A DNA stretch of 64,000 nt from Porodaedalea pini (GCA_002794775.1 NBAY01000034.1:310001-374000), one strand, 5' to 3'. Shown: positions 35,316 through 45,034, counted from the stretch's first letter. The notes: generated by a model not told the origin, from the sequence alone. Program-made: numbers and translations.

Positions 35316-36583
35316 TCATCTCCCTGACTTGTCCATGACCTCTGCCACACGAATAATTTGCCACCGTTCAGACCCGTACCCTGTGGATCGTCCAGGTCTT
35401 CGACCACATGTTGAACATCTCTGGCCGCGAGAAGCTTGGCCAAGGCAATGCGACGTCGCAGCTTGGATGCCACGGCCGGTCGTCGGAATGAAGCCTTCCA
35501 CGGTCGTCGTGTGAAGACCACCGGCGAACTTCTCCTTCTCGGACTTGACGCCGGGGATGACGGGTACGGCGAGCAGCTCCTCGTACACGCGACGATATAA
35601 GTCAAGAATTTCCCGTGTGAGATGAGCAGTGTGACCTTCCTGCCATAGGAATTCGCGCGTACGGAGGAACGGCTGGGGGCTCTTGAACTCCCAGCGCACA
35701 ACACTGTTCCACTGGTTGAGGTTCAGGGGCAGATCACGATAGCTCTTGATCCATTTGGCATAGTAGGGATACATGGCCGTTTCCGAGGTCGGACGGATTG
35801 CTATGGGCTCCGCAAGCTCGGAGCTCCCTCTCAGGACGTAGATGTCAACATCGAGTCGGAAATCGAAAAATTCGAACACGTACGCCCTGGTCACCCATGA
35901 CACTTCCGGAGAAAAGTCCTCAATGTCGTCCCTTTCACGCTCGAGCACCTTGAGATGCGAATGTTGGGAAGTCAGAATTCTGAACCATTCTGTGGCGAGT
36001 AAGAACCTGAGATGCAGATGCTTGTTTTTTTTTTAAATACCTTGGACTGCTTTCCAGATGCTGTATGACCAGGGATTAGGAATGTAGCATCCACTAACGC
36101 TGTAGTAGTCTAACATACCGGCCTTGATCAGCGCCTATGATACTTGTCAGCACTAAGTGAGGGATTACAGAACAATCAGCATACGTTCGTATACGATACC
36201 GGAAAGTCGACCTCTTTCTTCACGCCAAACGCAGCCTTCACGGCGCCGTCGTTTCTCCCTTCCTCTTTCGCTGCCTTTTCCTGGATGGCAATTGCAGACG
36301 TGGGCGGAGCAGGCGCCGCAGCATTGGTCTTGAGTGCCGCGAAGTCTACTTCGTGAAGCTTGATCTCTCCGGTTCCGAGAATGCGCAAGTATGAAGCAAT
36401 GTCGGTTCCAGAGAGGAAGACAGTAGAATTGGAGGCGAGCGCACGTACGGCGAAGGCGGAAGTCGATGATGCGAGCGATGCACCAAGGACCGTGACAACC
36501 TTCGGGAACGTGTTGGCATCGGTTTCGACGAGGAAGCGACATTCGCAGTGAACGGGTTGGTAGCAGCGCTGATACGGTGCACA
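35316..36583 (-). pseudogene. prolyl-tRNA synthetase fragment, copy A
   Basis: On the minus strand this reads the linker after the N-terminal domain (TDIASYLRILGTGEIKLHEV, VKKEVDFP) and then the class II catalytic core: [66 protein letters not shown] segment and [15 protein letters not shown]. Relics of introns are still present (a splice-like GTATTT...CTCAG near 36000-36050, and a degenerate intron near 35840-35885 whose acceptor is mutated), so it was copied as DNA, not as a retrocopy. About eight to ten residues normally between HLT and LDLYRR are missing in both copies A and B. Frameshift after LGQ. Fused upstream, in one frame, to an eIF4G piece. Confidence 0.88.
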
Positions 36584-36793
36584 CTCAAACAGGTCGGCAA
36601 CGAGTTTGGCATCAGCCTCCTTCGCCTCAATAGCAGACATGACAAGCTTCTCGACGAGAAGATATCGATGCTCTGAGGGAAGTGCAGAGAAATACTCTTC
36701 CGCATCGTCGAGATCGCGGATAGCGAAGAATTCCTTGCGGTCCTGGTCAGTCTTCTTTTCCGCTTGCTCCTTCGACATCGCCAATTTTCCCAT
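36176..36793 (-). other. open chimeric reading frame, eIF4G MA3 start fused to prolyl-tRNA synthetase linker
   Basis: A 205-codon ATG-initiated frame crosses the breakpoint between the two captured genes. Residues 1-70 are the start of an MA3 domain (FFAIRDLDDAEEYFSALPSE, KEADAKLVADLFE); from about residue 85 onward it is the synthetase linker (SSTSAFAVRAL, STVFLSGTDIASYL, FGVKKEVDFP). Open frame across the junction may be chance or selection; no transcript evidence is available. Confidence 0.5.
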
Positions 36794-37632
36794 AGTCCTT
36801 CTCGAGAATCTCGCCCTCCTCGCTGTCGTGAGTCTCAGCGGGACTATTCTCCGACTTCTCCTGCATGGGCTTCGAACGCGGAAGCAGGTTGAGTCTGGGA
36901 CGCTGAGCAGGTTGGACAGGTTCCACAGATGCGTTGTGGGTCAAGTCGACGCTCATTGTACGGCTTGACGGGCGACTTGGACGAGACGAGGATGCAGTAG
37001 GAGCCTCATTAGTGGCCTCAGCGGCCTGCAGCATCTGGAACATGTTCGTGTTCGAACTTGTCCTTGAAAGGCTCGCACTGTCGTGCTTGCTGTCTCCCTT
37101 CTTCGTGAGACGCTGGTCGGTCCGAAGTTCATGGTGCCACTGCCCTTGTGAATCTTGCCAGAGTTTGTCAGATCACCCGCCTCGTTTGCAGGCCTCGAAG
37201 GACCAGAGAAGACAACCCATCCGTCGGGACCCACTTGAACATTTCCGCCACGATCACGGCCACGGCGTGAACCGCCGCGAGACATGGCCGGCCGCGCTAA
37301 GTTATGTTGCTCCTGTTGTGCCTTCTCTTTCGCGGCCTGTATATTGGTAAGCACAAGTGAAATCGAGTAACAAAGCAAGAGCACGTACCGCCTCATGAAT
37401 CAGAGCGATCGTCGACGGAGCAGCGACCAAGTTGCGGGTAGTCCATTTCCTTTCCCGCAATTCAATCACATCCTGTCCAAGAAAGTCAGCTCAACGAAAG
37501 GCTAGGAAACAGAGGGTACGCACTTGTAACATGAACTGCATACAAGACGACACGTTGCTGCTCTTCGCAAGCTCCTTCATCCGACTGAAATAGACGTCCA
37601 TGTGTCCGCGAGCCTTAGAGGTATCGAGCGCC
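36584..37632 (-). pseudogene. captured eIF4G fragment (MIF4G end to MA3 start)
   Basis: Reading down the minus strand: the end of the MIF4G domain (ALDTSKARGHMDVYFSRM, SSCMQFMLQ, an intron, DVIELRERKWTTRN), then AKEKAQQEQHNLARPAMS, the RGG-rich and VGPDGWVVF linker, LPRSKPMQE, and the MA3 start with EEYFSALPSEHRYLLVEKL. This order is that of eIF4G, the scaffold of the cap-binding initiation complex. Introns remain between MIF4G segments (near 37465-37520 and 37340-37385). At least one frameshift (about 37050-37100) breaks the linker. Fragment begins and ends abruptly against prolyl-tRNA synthetase sequence. Confidence 0.87.
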
Positions 37633-37739
37633 TGACCAACAAGAGTTTACATCCGCAGGAGCCGCCGCATCGGTCTTGAGTTCCACAAAATCTACTTCGT
37701 GAAGCTTGGTCTCCCCGGTTTTGAGAACACGCAAGCGTG
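37633..37739 (-). pseudogene. prolyl-tRNA synthetase linker scrap (third copy)
   Basis: About 100 bases encode IASRLRVLKTGETKLHEVDF and ELKTDAAAP, the same linker segment as in copies A and B, joined on one side to the synthetase C-terminal part and on the other to eIF4G. Only this short piece is present. Confidence 0.75.
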
Positions 37740-39250
37740 AAGCAATGTCGGCACGACATCGTCCCATTGGTCACGACGCGCAGGCGAGACATGTACAATG
37801 CCTTCGCGTGCTCGAACATCTGCTGTTGGATAGTCTTGAGATGTGCAGACAAACCGAGGAATAAGGAATAATTGTATTTTCACACCTTCTGTTCCCAGTC
37901 GATGAACTTGTAGCCAGGAGTGTAGCCGTCCCATACATCCGCCTCCGCGTGGATACCGGCTTTCCTGAGCGTCTTCGCGAGCTCCTCACATCGGTCGTAT
38001 AGCTCCTACTCATTAGTGCGCACGGCGATACTGCAGGGGACAACGATTGCTTGGACGCGAGCGACGCGTGATGGAGAACAAGACCCTGGTTGTCGCCGCG
38101 AATCATGACTATGAATCCGATCGTGCGCGTGCTAAGGCCCCATGAGTTCTACCACGCAAATAATTAGCCACCGTTCGGACCCATACCCTGCGGATCGTCC
38201 AGGTCTTCGACCACATGTTGAACATCTCTGGCCGCGAGAAGCTTGGCCAAGGCAATGCGACGTCGCAGCTTGGATGCCACGGCCGGTCGTCGGAATGAAG
38301 CCTTCCACGGTCGTCGTGTGAAGACCACCGGCGAACTTCTCCTTCTCGGACTTGACGCCGGGGATGACGGGTACGGCGAGCAGCTCCTCGTACACGCGAC
38401 GATATAAGTCAAGAATTTCCCGTGTGAGATGAGCAGTGTGACCTTCCTGCCATAGGAATTCGCGCGTACGGAGGAACGGCTGGGGGCTCTTGAACTCCCA
38501 GCGCACAACACTGATCCACTGGTTGAGCTTGAGGGGTAGATCGCGATAGCTCTTGATCCATTTGGCGTGGTAGGGATACATGGCTGTTTTTGTAATCGGA
38601 CGGATTGCTATGGGCTCCTCAAGCTCGGAGCTCCCTCTGAAGACGCATGTCAACATCGAGCGGAAATCAAAAAAGTCGAACATGTACGCCCTGGTCACCC
38701 ACACCACTGCCGGAGAAAAGTCTTCAATGTGGTCCTTGTCACGCTCGATCACCTTTTGAGAGACGAACGTCGGGAAGTAAGCATTCTCTACACCCATCTC
38801 CCTGACTTCTCGCACTGAACCATTCTGTGGCGAGTAAGAACCTGATATACAGATGCCTGTTTTTTTAAATACCTTGGATTGCTTCCCAGATGCTGTATGA
38901 CCAGGGCTTAAGAATATAGCATCCACTAACACTGTAGTAGTCTAGCATATCGACCTTGATCAGCGCCTATAATACTTGTCAGCACAAAGTGAGGGATTAT
39001 AGAACAATCTGCACACCTTCGTAGTCCAACCCGGAAAGTCGATCTCTTTCTTCGCGCCAATAGCAATCTTCACCGCGCCGCCGATCCTCGCTTTTCATTG
39101 CCTTTTCCGGGGCGGCAATTGCAGACATAGGCGCAGCAGCATCGGTCTTGAGTTCCACAAGATCTAAAGCTTGGTCTCCCCGGTTTCGAGAGCACGCAAG
39201 TATGAAGCAATGTCAATTCCAGAGAGGAAGACAGTAGAATGGGAGGCGAC
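37740..39250 (-). pseudogene. prolyl-tRNA synthetase fragment, copy B (linker, catalytic core, anticodon-binding domain)
   Basis: Longest synthetase copy. From 39250 downward: STVFLSGIDIASYLRALET, an intron (about 38965-39015), [31 protein letters not shown], then [20 protein letters not shown], the catalytic core as in copy A, and after 38140 the C-terminal domain ([56 protein letters not shown]). Several frameshifts and stops make it non-functional; introns are kept. The stretch 38168-38770 is almost identical to 35353-35960 (offset about 2807 nt), showing duplication inside the element. Confidence 0.88.
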
Positions 39251-39335
39251 TGTGACGGTGGTGAAGTTTAGAAGTTGAAGTTGGCAATGGCACGCGTCAA
39301 AAACCAACATACACGTGACTGATTTCCCACACCTT

Positions 39336-39367
39336 CTGCTCGCACATGCGCGCGCATGTGCGAGCAG
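39336..39367. repeat. 32-nt perfect palindrome
   Basis: CTGCTCGCACATGCGC followed by its exact reverse complement, flanked by tcccac and gtggga that extend the stem with one gap. It lies between captured synthetase sequence and the fold-back element. Confidence 0.9.
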
Positions 39368-39495
39368 AGGCGTGGGAATTTGGACTTAGGTGAATTTCAC
39401 ACATCTCAATTTCGTAGTACCTACCTACAACTGCTCAGTGGCTCCTTCATCCTGAACCACACCTACCTCCTTAACAACCAATGTGTCAAGATTGG

Positions 39496-39498
39496 ATG
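39496..39498 (+). repeat. target duplication ATG, left of fold-back element
   Basis: ATG directly left of the fold-back; repeated at 40297-40299. Short, so could be chance, but both copies abut the exact palindrome ends. Confidence 0.6.
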
Positions 39499-40296
39499 CA
39501 CGGCAGGAAAATCCGGGGTTTTCCGTGAGGGAGGAGCATATCACAGAGTGTTTAGTGGGGCTCATATAATTTTGGCCGGAAAAGCCTTACATGGATTGTA
39601 AATTTTCAATCAATCAAAATGTGCAGAAATTATGCTTTATGTATCTAAAATTGATGGCCATCAAGAAAAGTATTTCTGAACTCAGTGTCTACAATCTACT
39701 TTGCCAAAGGATAAGATAATTCTGGGATTCTGAATCTCCATTGTCCATAAATAAAGAGAATGGTGGTTATTAGATTTAGAATCTGTAAAGTCTTGGACAC
39801 AAAGGAAAGAGGCTCATTGGATTTAAAATCCACATAGACTCCTTGCATGAATGGAAGATCTCTCTCGGATTTGGGATCTATGGATCACATGATTAGCATA
39901 TAATCAACTCAGCATAGATCCCAAATCTGAGAGAGATCTTCCATTCATGCAAGGAGTCTATGTGGATTTTAAATCCAATGAGCCTCTTTCCTTTGTGTCC
40001 AAGACTTTACAGATTCTAAATCTAATAACCACTATTCTCTTTATATACTGACGATGAAGATTCAGAATCCCAGAATTATCTTATCCTTTGGCAAAGTAGA
40101 TTGTAGACACTGAGTTCAGAAATACTTTTCTTGATGGCCATCAATTTTAGATACATAAAGCATAATTTCTGCAAAATTTGATTGATTGAGAATTTACAAT
40201 CCATGTAAGGCTTTTCTGACTGAAATTATATGAGCCCCACTAAACACTCTGTGATATGCTCCTCCCTCACGGAAAACCCCGGATTTTCCTGCCGTG
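39499..40296. mobile_element. 798-bp fold-back (MITE-like) element
   Basis: Two nearly identical inverted arms of exactly 384 nt (39499-39882 and 39913-40296) around a 30-nt loop (39883-39912), which itself contains a small stem TGATTA..TAATCA. Outer ends read CACGGCAGG...CCTGCCGTG. ATG flanks both sides. No coding capacity beyond mirror-image short ORFs. Nested inside the 6.48-kb element, so it came in later or was carried along. Confidence 0.9.
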
Positions 40297-40299
40297 ATG
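40297..40299 (+). repeat. target duplication ATG, right of fold-back element
   Basis: Matches 39496-39498. Confidence 0.6.
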
Positions 40300-40849
40300 C
40301 CAGACCAATAAGGAGAGCATCTCTGGAAAGCACAATGTTTACTTTGACTTGAAGGATAACTGTAACTATATTCCTCTTTCTCTTCCATTAATATTGTTTC
40401 ACTGTTTATCATTTGTCCTGGACCCATCACCCATCTATTTCAACTCCTTGAAATTCTTAGCTTCTCTATACTCAATCTCCACATGTTCACTTATACTAGT
40501 TGTACAGTTTTTCATTCTACATGTCTTTTTCTGTTTAGCTTGTTTTGATATCTTCTTTCTTACCTTCTGAACTTTCATTTGTGTTTACTGAGCCCATGAA
40601 TTGTGATGAATATATAGTATTTATTCATACTCTCTGCTGCATTTTTTAATTATTTGATTTTCAAATGAGTGATATAATGCAGGCTTGGGAGCAGCCAAAA
40701 ACGATCTCCTAACTGTAACTATTCTATGCAGATGTTTCTCTGATTAATAAATACAGATTATACATACAAGGCATGATTCAGTTGTGATCTCAGGTTGGTT
40801 TTCATACATGTTAAGATTCATTACTTAGTATCCTTATAGACACTTACTA
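40300..40849. other. non-coding part of the 6.48-kb insert
   Basis: AT-rich; short ORFs without family features. Nothing recognised. Confidence 0.5.
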
Positions 40850-41240
40850 TAAAATACTATTGCAGTTATATATGCCTATTGATACTATATAACTATATGC
40901 TATATAGCTTTATGTAACTATGAGAGGCTATGAGCTATATAAAACTATATGTACTATACAATACTCTATTACTATGTACTATGCAACTTATCATGACTAT
41001 GAGAGACTATGAGCTATGAGCTATATACCTTTATGTGACTATCAGAGGCTATCAGCTATATGAAACTATATATACTATATAGTAATCTATCACTATGCGC
41101 TATGCAACTTTACATGACTATGAGAGGCTATGAACTATATAAAACTATATGCACTATACAATACTCTATCACTATGTACTATGCAACTTTACATAACTAT
41201 GGCATGCTATATCCTACTATATGACTATATACTACTATAG
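40850..41240. repeat. right subterminal AT-rich tandem repeats
   Basis: Three imperfect units of about 80-120 bp sharing ctatgag.ggctatgagctatata, aactatat..actata and ctatgcaactt (starting near 40915, 40998 and 41115). No ORF. Counterpart of the region at 34803-35170. Confidence 0.75.
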
Positions 41241-41261
41241 CCAACTATGGGTTTTTGCTGT

Positions 41262-41271
41262 TTTCCTGATG
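41262..41271 (+). repeat. right terminal inverted repeat
   Basis: TTTCCTGATG, exact reverse complement of 34789-34798. Confidence 0.85.
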
Positions 41272-42707
41272 AATCTGCAAGCATAAAGAGAAGAGGTCCA
41301 CAAAAAATTGTCCACGGTGCTCGATGAGAAGCTCTAGGTGTCGGTACGAGATATGGTTGTTACCAGGACTTGTTTCGTGATTGATGCCTTGGAGTGCATC
41401 CTGGATGTCACACAACTCGATTGGGCGATAGTCGCGAAGGGTGGGGAGGGGAATAGCCTCTGGCGTCGACGTTAATGGGGGAAAAAATGTTTCGCAAAAG
41501 AGTGACACTTTATCACTTTCGGTGAGTGTGAATGACCCATTGGACATATGCAGCGTGCCAATAGGGATGTGGCGGCGTGCAGTACCTAGAAACTGATTGT
41601 GCCAAGCTGTGTGTGCGTTGGATTGTTGTAGACAAGCGTCAAAGAATGTGTTTTTGGCTCAAGTGATTTCAGTGTCTAGGAGTTGTCGAGTGTCAGGGTG
41701 AGGATTGCAGCAATATGACCGGTAGAGCTTGGAACATGTTTCGGACCACCAGGCATTGGGGCCGAAGTACAAATGAGGTTTTTGTTTGTGAAGGAAAATA
41801 AGAGCGAAGTCTGAAAAGGAAGATTGAAAAGTAAAAAGAAGGTCATCCAGTGCCTTGGGGATTGGATTCCTTCTAATGAGAAGGAAAATAGTTTAGAATC
41901 ACAGAACTCTGAAACAAAAGAGGGCAAGTCCTGGGAGCGAATTGAGCAGAGGGGTGTTTGAGGGGGAGATGCCAGAGCGTCAATCTTGAACGAAAAGTGG
42001 ATGGGAAGATGATCAGAAGAAATGTCTAGGGAAGGGTCAGAAATAGATATGTGATCAAAAAGGAGGGGAGCGAAGTCGTCTGATGCAATGATGAGGTCGA
42101 TAATGGATTTAGAAAGATTAGAACGATTAAAATAGGTATGTTGATTAGGAGGGTTACAAACAGATAAGCAATTGTTGTTGATCCAGTCAACGAGCAGAGC
42201 CGACTTTGAGAATTCAACGGATTGCGCTGGGAAAGACCAAAGGTCTGAATGTCTGTTAAAGTCCCCCAGGAAAATATTGGAGGGAAGGTGAAGCAAAGGA
42301 AGAGGATTCTCAAACTCGTGAAGACTCGGAGAATTGTAAATGTTCCAAAGTAAAAGAGAGGTTAGGTCTCCCCGAGCAATAGAAATGACGGTGATGTTTG
42401 GAGACAGGGAGTCAGGGTTATATAAGGAGACACGATGAATAATACGAGGGTGTACCAGAGTACAGCATCGTGGTTTAGCAGGTGAAGGAGAATAAAAAGC
42501 GGTATATGGGGTGGAATTACGAATTTGAAAAGATCGTGATCTGGTAGGGGACGTTTTGGATGGGGTAATCGATGAAATAGTTGGAATTTCCTGGAAGCAA
42601 ATGATGTCAGGAGAAGCGTGTGTGGAAGAAAAGGCGCATAGAAGATAGTTGAAGGTGGGTTCTGAATTGCGAATGTTAAGGGAAAAGACAGAAATTGCGT
42701 CAGTCAT
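41272..42707 (-). pseudogene. LINE ORF2, 5' part: apurinic-type endonuclease
   Basis: ATG 42707 begins just 7 bases after ORF1 ends. Endonuclease motifs: SLNIRN, IICFQEIP, FLGDFNRHSDLW and SSDHLPIHF. A frameshift at about 41885-41900 moves the rest to another frame (PIPKALDDLLFTF, FGPNAWWSETC), and TGA 41659-41661 interrupts EIT-AKNTFFDACL. Beyond it: HMSNGSFTL, SPGNNHISYRHLELL and DLFSLCLQI, which stops at the insert and continues at 34788. Endonuclease nicks target DNA for reverse transcription. Confidence 0.9.
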
Positions 42708-42713
42708 AAAGTA

Positions 42714-44949
42714 TTAGTAGGGAGAGCGATAATTGCGGCGAGCTGGACACTCTGAAGACCTGGCGCTGTGGTTACCCTGGCAATTGATGCAGAGGGCAAA
42801 GTGGTCGCATTGGAGGTTATTGGAGGTGGTACATGGAGCGCATTTAGCGACATGTACAGCCGTTCGGTGGGGTTCAGAACAAATAGCGCATTGTGCCACT
42901 GAGCGACATTTAGATGCGGGGTGGCCCAGGCGGTGACAGTTGTCGCATTGATTGATTGTTGGGCAGGCCTTCATTTCCTCGAGCCAGCGAATGACTCCAA
43001 ACATGGGAACAGATCGGTTGTTGTGGAGGAAAAAGTGGTCGAAACAGAGGTGAGAGTCATCCTTGAGGACAACAGATACATTACAATAGTCGTGTTGATT
43101 GAGATGCTCGATAGATGACATGAAGTGAGGGGGAAACATGAATTCGTAACCTTCGAATTGTGGGAGGGCAGATATCTCGTCAATGAGGTCTTTCTCCGAG
43201 TAGATGAGGTTCGTGTCTTTGTCATAGACTGGGACACCAGGTATAACCATCTTGAATTGAGGTGACGGCGTAAAAGCCTTAGCGCCCGAAATGTTAATAA
43301 TCCAGTTGAGCTGGGTAACGAGCGAGCTGTGTTGGGCATCAAAGTCAGAGCGAATGTTAGTAAAGGCGATGAGGAGGTTGCTGTTGGACGTGTATTCCAC
43401 GTTCAAAATAACAAGATGTTTAAAGAGCGGATTGCCCTTGAGACCTGCGTGAACCGCGTTTTTGACAGAAAGGTTAGAAGGGCGGACTGCGAGGTCGCCT
43501 AAAAGAGAGAAGAAAATTCATCGAACGTTACAAACACGGGTATTCACTGATCCGTTAGACCGGTTAATTGGAACAGTAGTAATTTCCCCATCAGGGTTCT
43601 GTTCAGTGGCCCGGACAACTTTGGTAGGAGTGGGTTTTGGTTTCTTCTGAGCAGCTTTGGCATAAGTGACGGTGGTGAAACCGTCCTGGTCTTTTCCAAC
43701 GGTTTCTACAGGTGGGTAGTAGACTTTAGTTTGAGATCCACGAGGGGCATTATGTGCTGAATGGGTGTAGCCATCAGGTGCGATGATCATGCCCTCCGAA
43801 GTCATGCGATATCCAGAACCAGGTACATGAGTTTTGGCGATAGCGGCAGCGTAATCTGTTTTTCCATTTTTCAGAGTCTGGACGCATTGTTTGACAATAG
43901 GCGCCGGGGGTGGAAATCTGGGATCATAAACAAAACGGGCACCAATCGGGTCGGGAAGGATTTTGACATCTTTGTCAGTGTTAGCGTTAGTAGGAGCTGT
44001 GCTGCGAACTGTGGGAGCTGGGGCATCTGAAAGCTGTTTTTCAATAGCGTTAGTTTTTTCCAAAATAGAGGATACAACTGCAGATAAGTGTTGAATAGAC
44101 CTAGACATGGCATGCATAGTGTCAGTAATTTCTTGGTCGCGAATGGTCTGGCTGTTAACATAAATATTTTCAAAAACATGTTTAAAGGACGGTGAGTGAA
44201 TGCGATAAGTAGAATGAAAAAGCTTCCAGGCTCTCGTTAGCTGAGTTCTGGAGGGTAGTTTCATCATCCAAGGCGTTGGATTTGTTAATCCAAGAGACAA
44301 GATTGGAACCAATGTTGGCGAGGATAGCCCCGGCACGGGCAGGTTCTTCGTACCAGGGGCGATCGGATGTCCACGAAGGTTGAGTAATGAGCGTGTTGAT
44401 CATGTTGATGGTGTCCTTAGTAAGGTCGGCAAAGGAGCGGTTAACCTTTTCGGCGATGGCCGGATCCTCCTGATCATCGATATCGTTCATGTCGTTGTCA
44501 ACCTGAGGGGCTTGACTAGGGTATTCGTCCGGGATGTACAGATCGTCATCCATATCATCGTTGTCTACACGGGCAGGAGGCGGGATTGACTTATGTTCCT
44601 CCTCGGAGTTCGACCGTTTAAGTGTGTTTTGCGACTCGATATCAGGTGTGGGGGGAAGGTCTCCTTGTTTACGAAGTTTGGCGGCATGTTCGTCCGCCTC
44701 GACATCGGGTGACCAATTGGCACGATTCGCTTGTACTTGAACACATACGGCATTGTTGTAGTTGTAGGTCTTGTCGCGACCACAAACGAGGCATAGCTTG
44801 GCGGTCCCGCTAACACACTGGCGACTGTGGAAGGGGAGATCCTGTTTACACTCCTCACACTTGGTGGGGTCCTTGGGATTAACAAGGGAACGAATAGACT
44901 TTGTCTTGTGAAGAGAGGCTTTTGCCCTGGTCAACATATGGTTGTCCAT
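42714..44949 (-). pseudogene. LINE ORF1 (gag-like, zinc-knuckle RNA-binding protein)
   Basis: ATG 44949. An N-terminal Cys cluster (CEECKQDLPFHSRQC, CLVCG) is followed by an acidic linker and a conserved middle. Reading shifts frame in the 44182-44336 overlap (continuing as TRAWKLFHSTYRIHSPSF). A TGA at 43518-43520 then follows RVCNVR; the same frame goes on (FFSLLGDLAVRPSNLSVKNA). Three zinc-knuckle-like motifs end the protein: CDNCHRLGHPASKC, CAICSEPHRTAVHVAKC and CINCQGNHSARSSEC. Such ORF1 proteins bind element RNA. One frameshift plus one nonsense codon make it defective. Confidence 0.9.
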
Positions 44950-45023
44950 AGCAGAGAGTAGAGACGAGAATGCGATAGCACAACAAGTTTCCCACGATGT
45001 ATGATGATGGTAGGAAGGAAAGA

Positions 45024-45034
45024 GTGCCTCGCGT
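45024..45034 (+). repeat. target site duplication of the LINE, right copy
   Basis: GTGCCTCGCGT, exact match to 32244-32254, adjoining the LINE 5' end. Confidence 0.88.

Larger units (their letters stand above)
34789..41271. mobile_element. 6483-bp TIR element carrying captured prolyl-tRNA synthetase and eIF4G fragments
   Basis: The insert starts CATCAGGAAA and ends TTTCCTGATG, a perfect 10-bp inverted repeat. Removing it joins LINE ORF2 in frame: ...CLQI then LGYFPLP. Both ends carry AT-rich subterminal repeats, a usual transposase-binding layout. No transposase ORF is visible, so it is non-autonomous. The inside holds intron-containing, frameshifted pieces of two host genes on the minus strand. 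A 3-bp target duplication is possible (AAG left, AAT right, one mismatch): dropping one gives CLQIGYFP, which matches LINE consensus spacing better. Superfamily unassigned; a 3-bp duplication and CA... terminus would fit CACTA-like or PIF-like elements. Confidence 0.85.
32255..45023 (-). mobile_element. LINE-type non-LTR retrotransposon, interrupted by a 6.48-kb DNA element
   Basis: Without its insert the element is about 6.29 kb. On the minus strand: short 5' UTR, ORF1 (44949-42714), ORF2 start at 42707 with an apurinic endonuclease domain, then (after the insert at 34789-41271) reverse transcriptase and RNase H ending at 32395, and a 140-nt 3' UTR ending A-rich. The order gag-like/EN/RT/RNase H with zinc knuckles fits the fungal Tad1 clade (inference). 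Exact 11-bp flanking duplication. It is dead: frameshifts in ORF1 and ORF2 and in-frame TGA codons at 43518, 41659 and 32644. Confidence 0.93.

Noticed and set aside
35316..38932. Functional prolyl-tRNA synthetase genes
   Set aside because: Both copies have frameshifts, a shared internal deletion and broken splice sites, and copy A lacks the C-terminal domain.
34789..41271. Helitron as the source of the gene capture
   Set aside because: The insert has terminal inverted repeats and subterminal arrays and does not show TC...CTRR ends next to an A/T target. The internal palindrome at 39336 is not at an insert end.
34789..41271. Processed retrocopies of the synthetase and eIF4G
   Set aside because: Introns are still present in both genes' fragments and there is no poly(A), so capture was at the DNA level.
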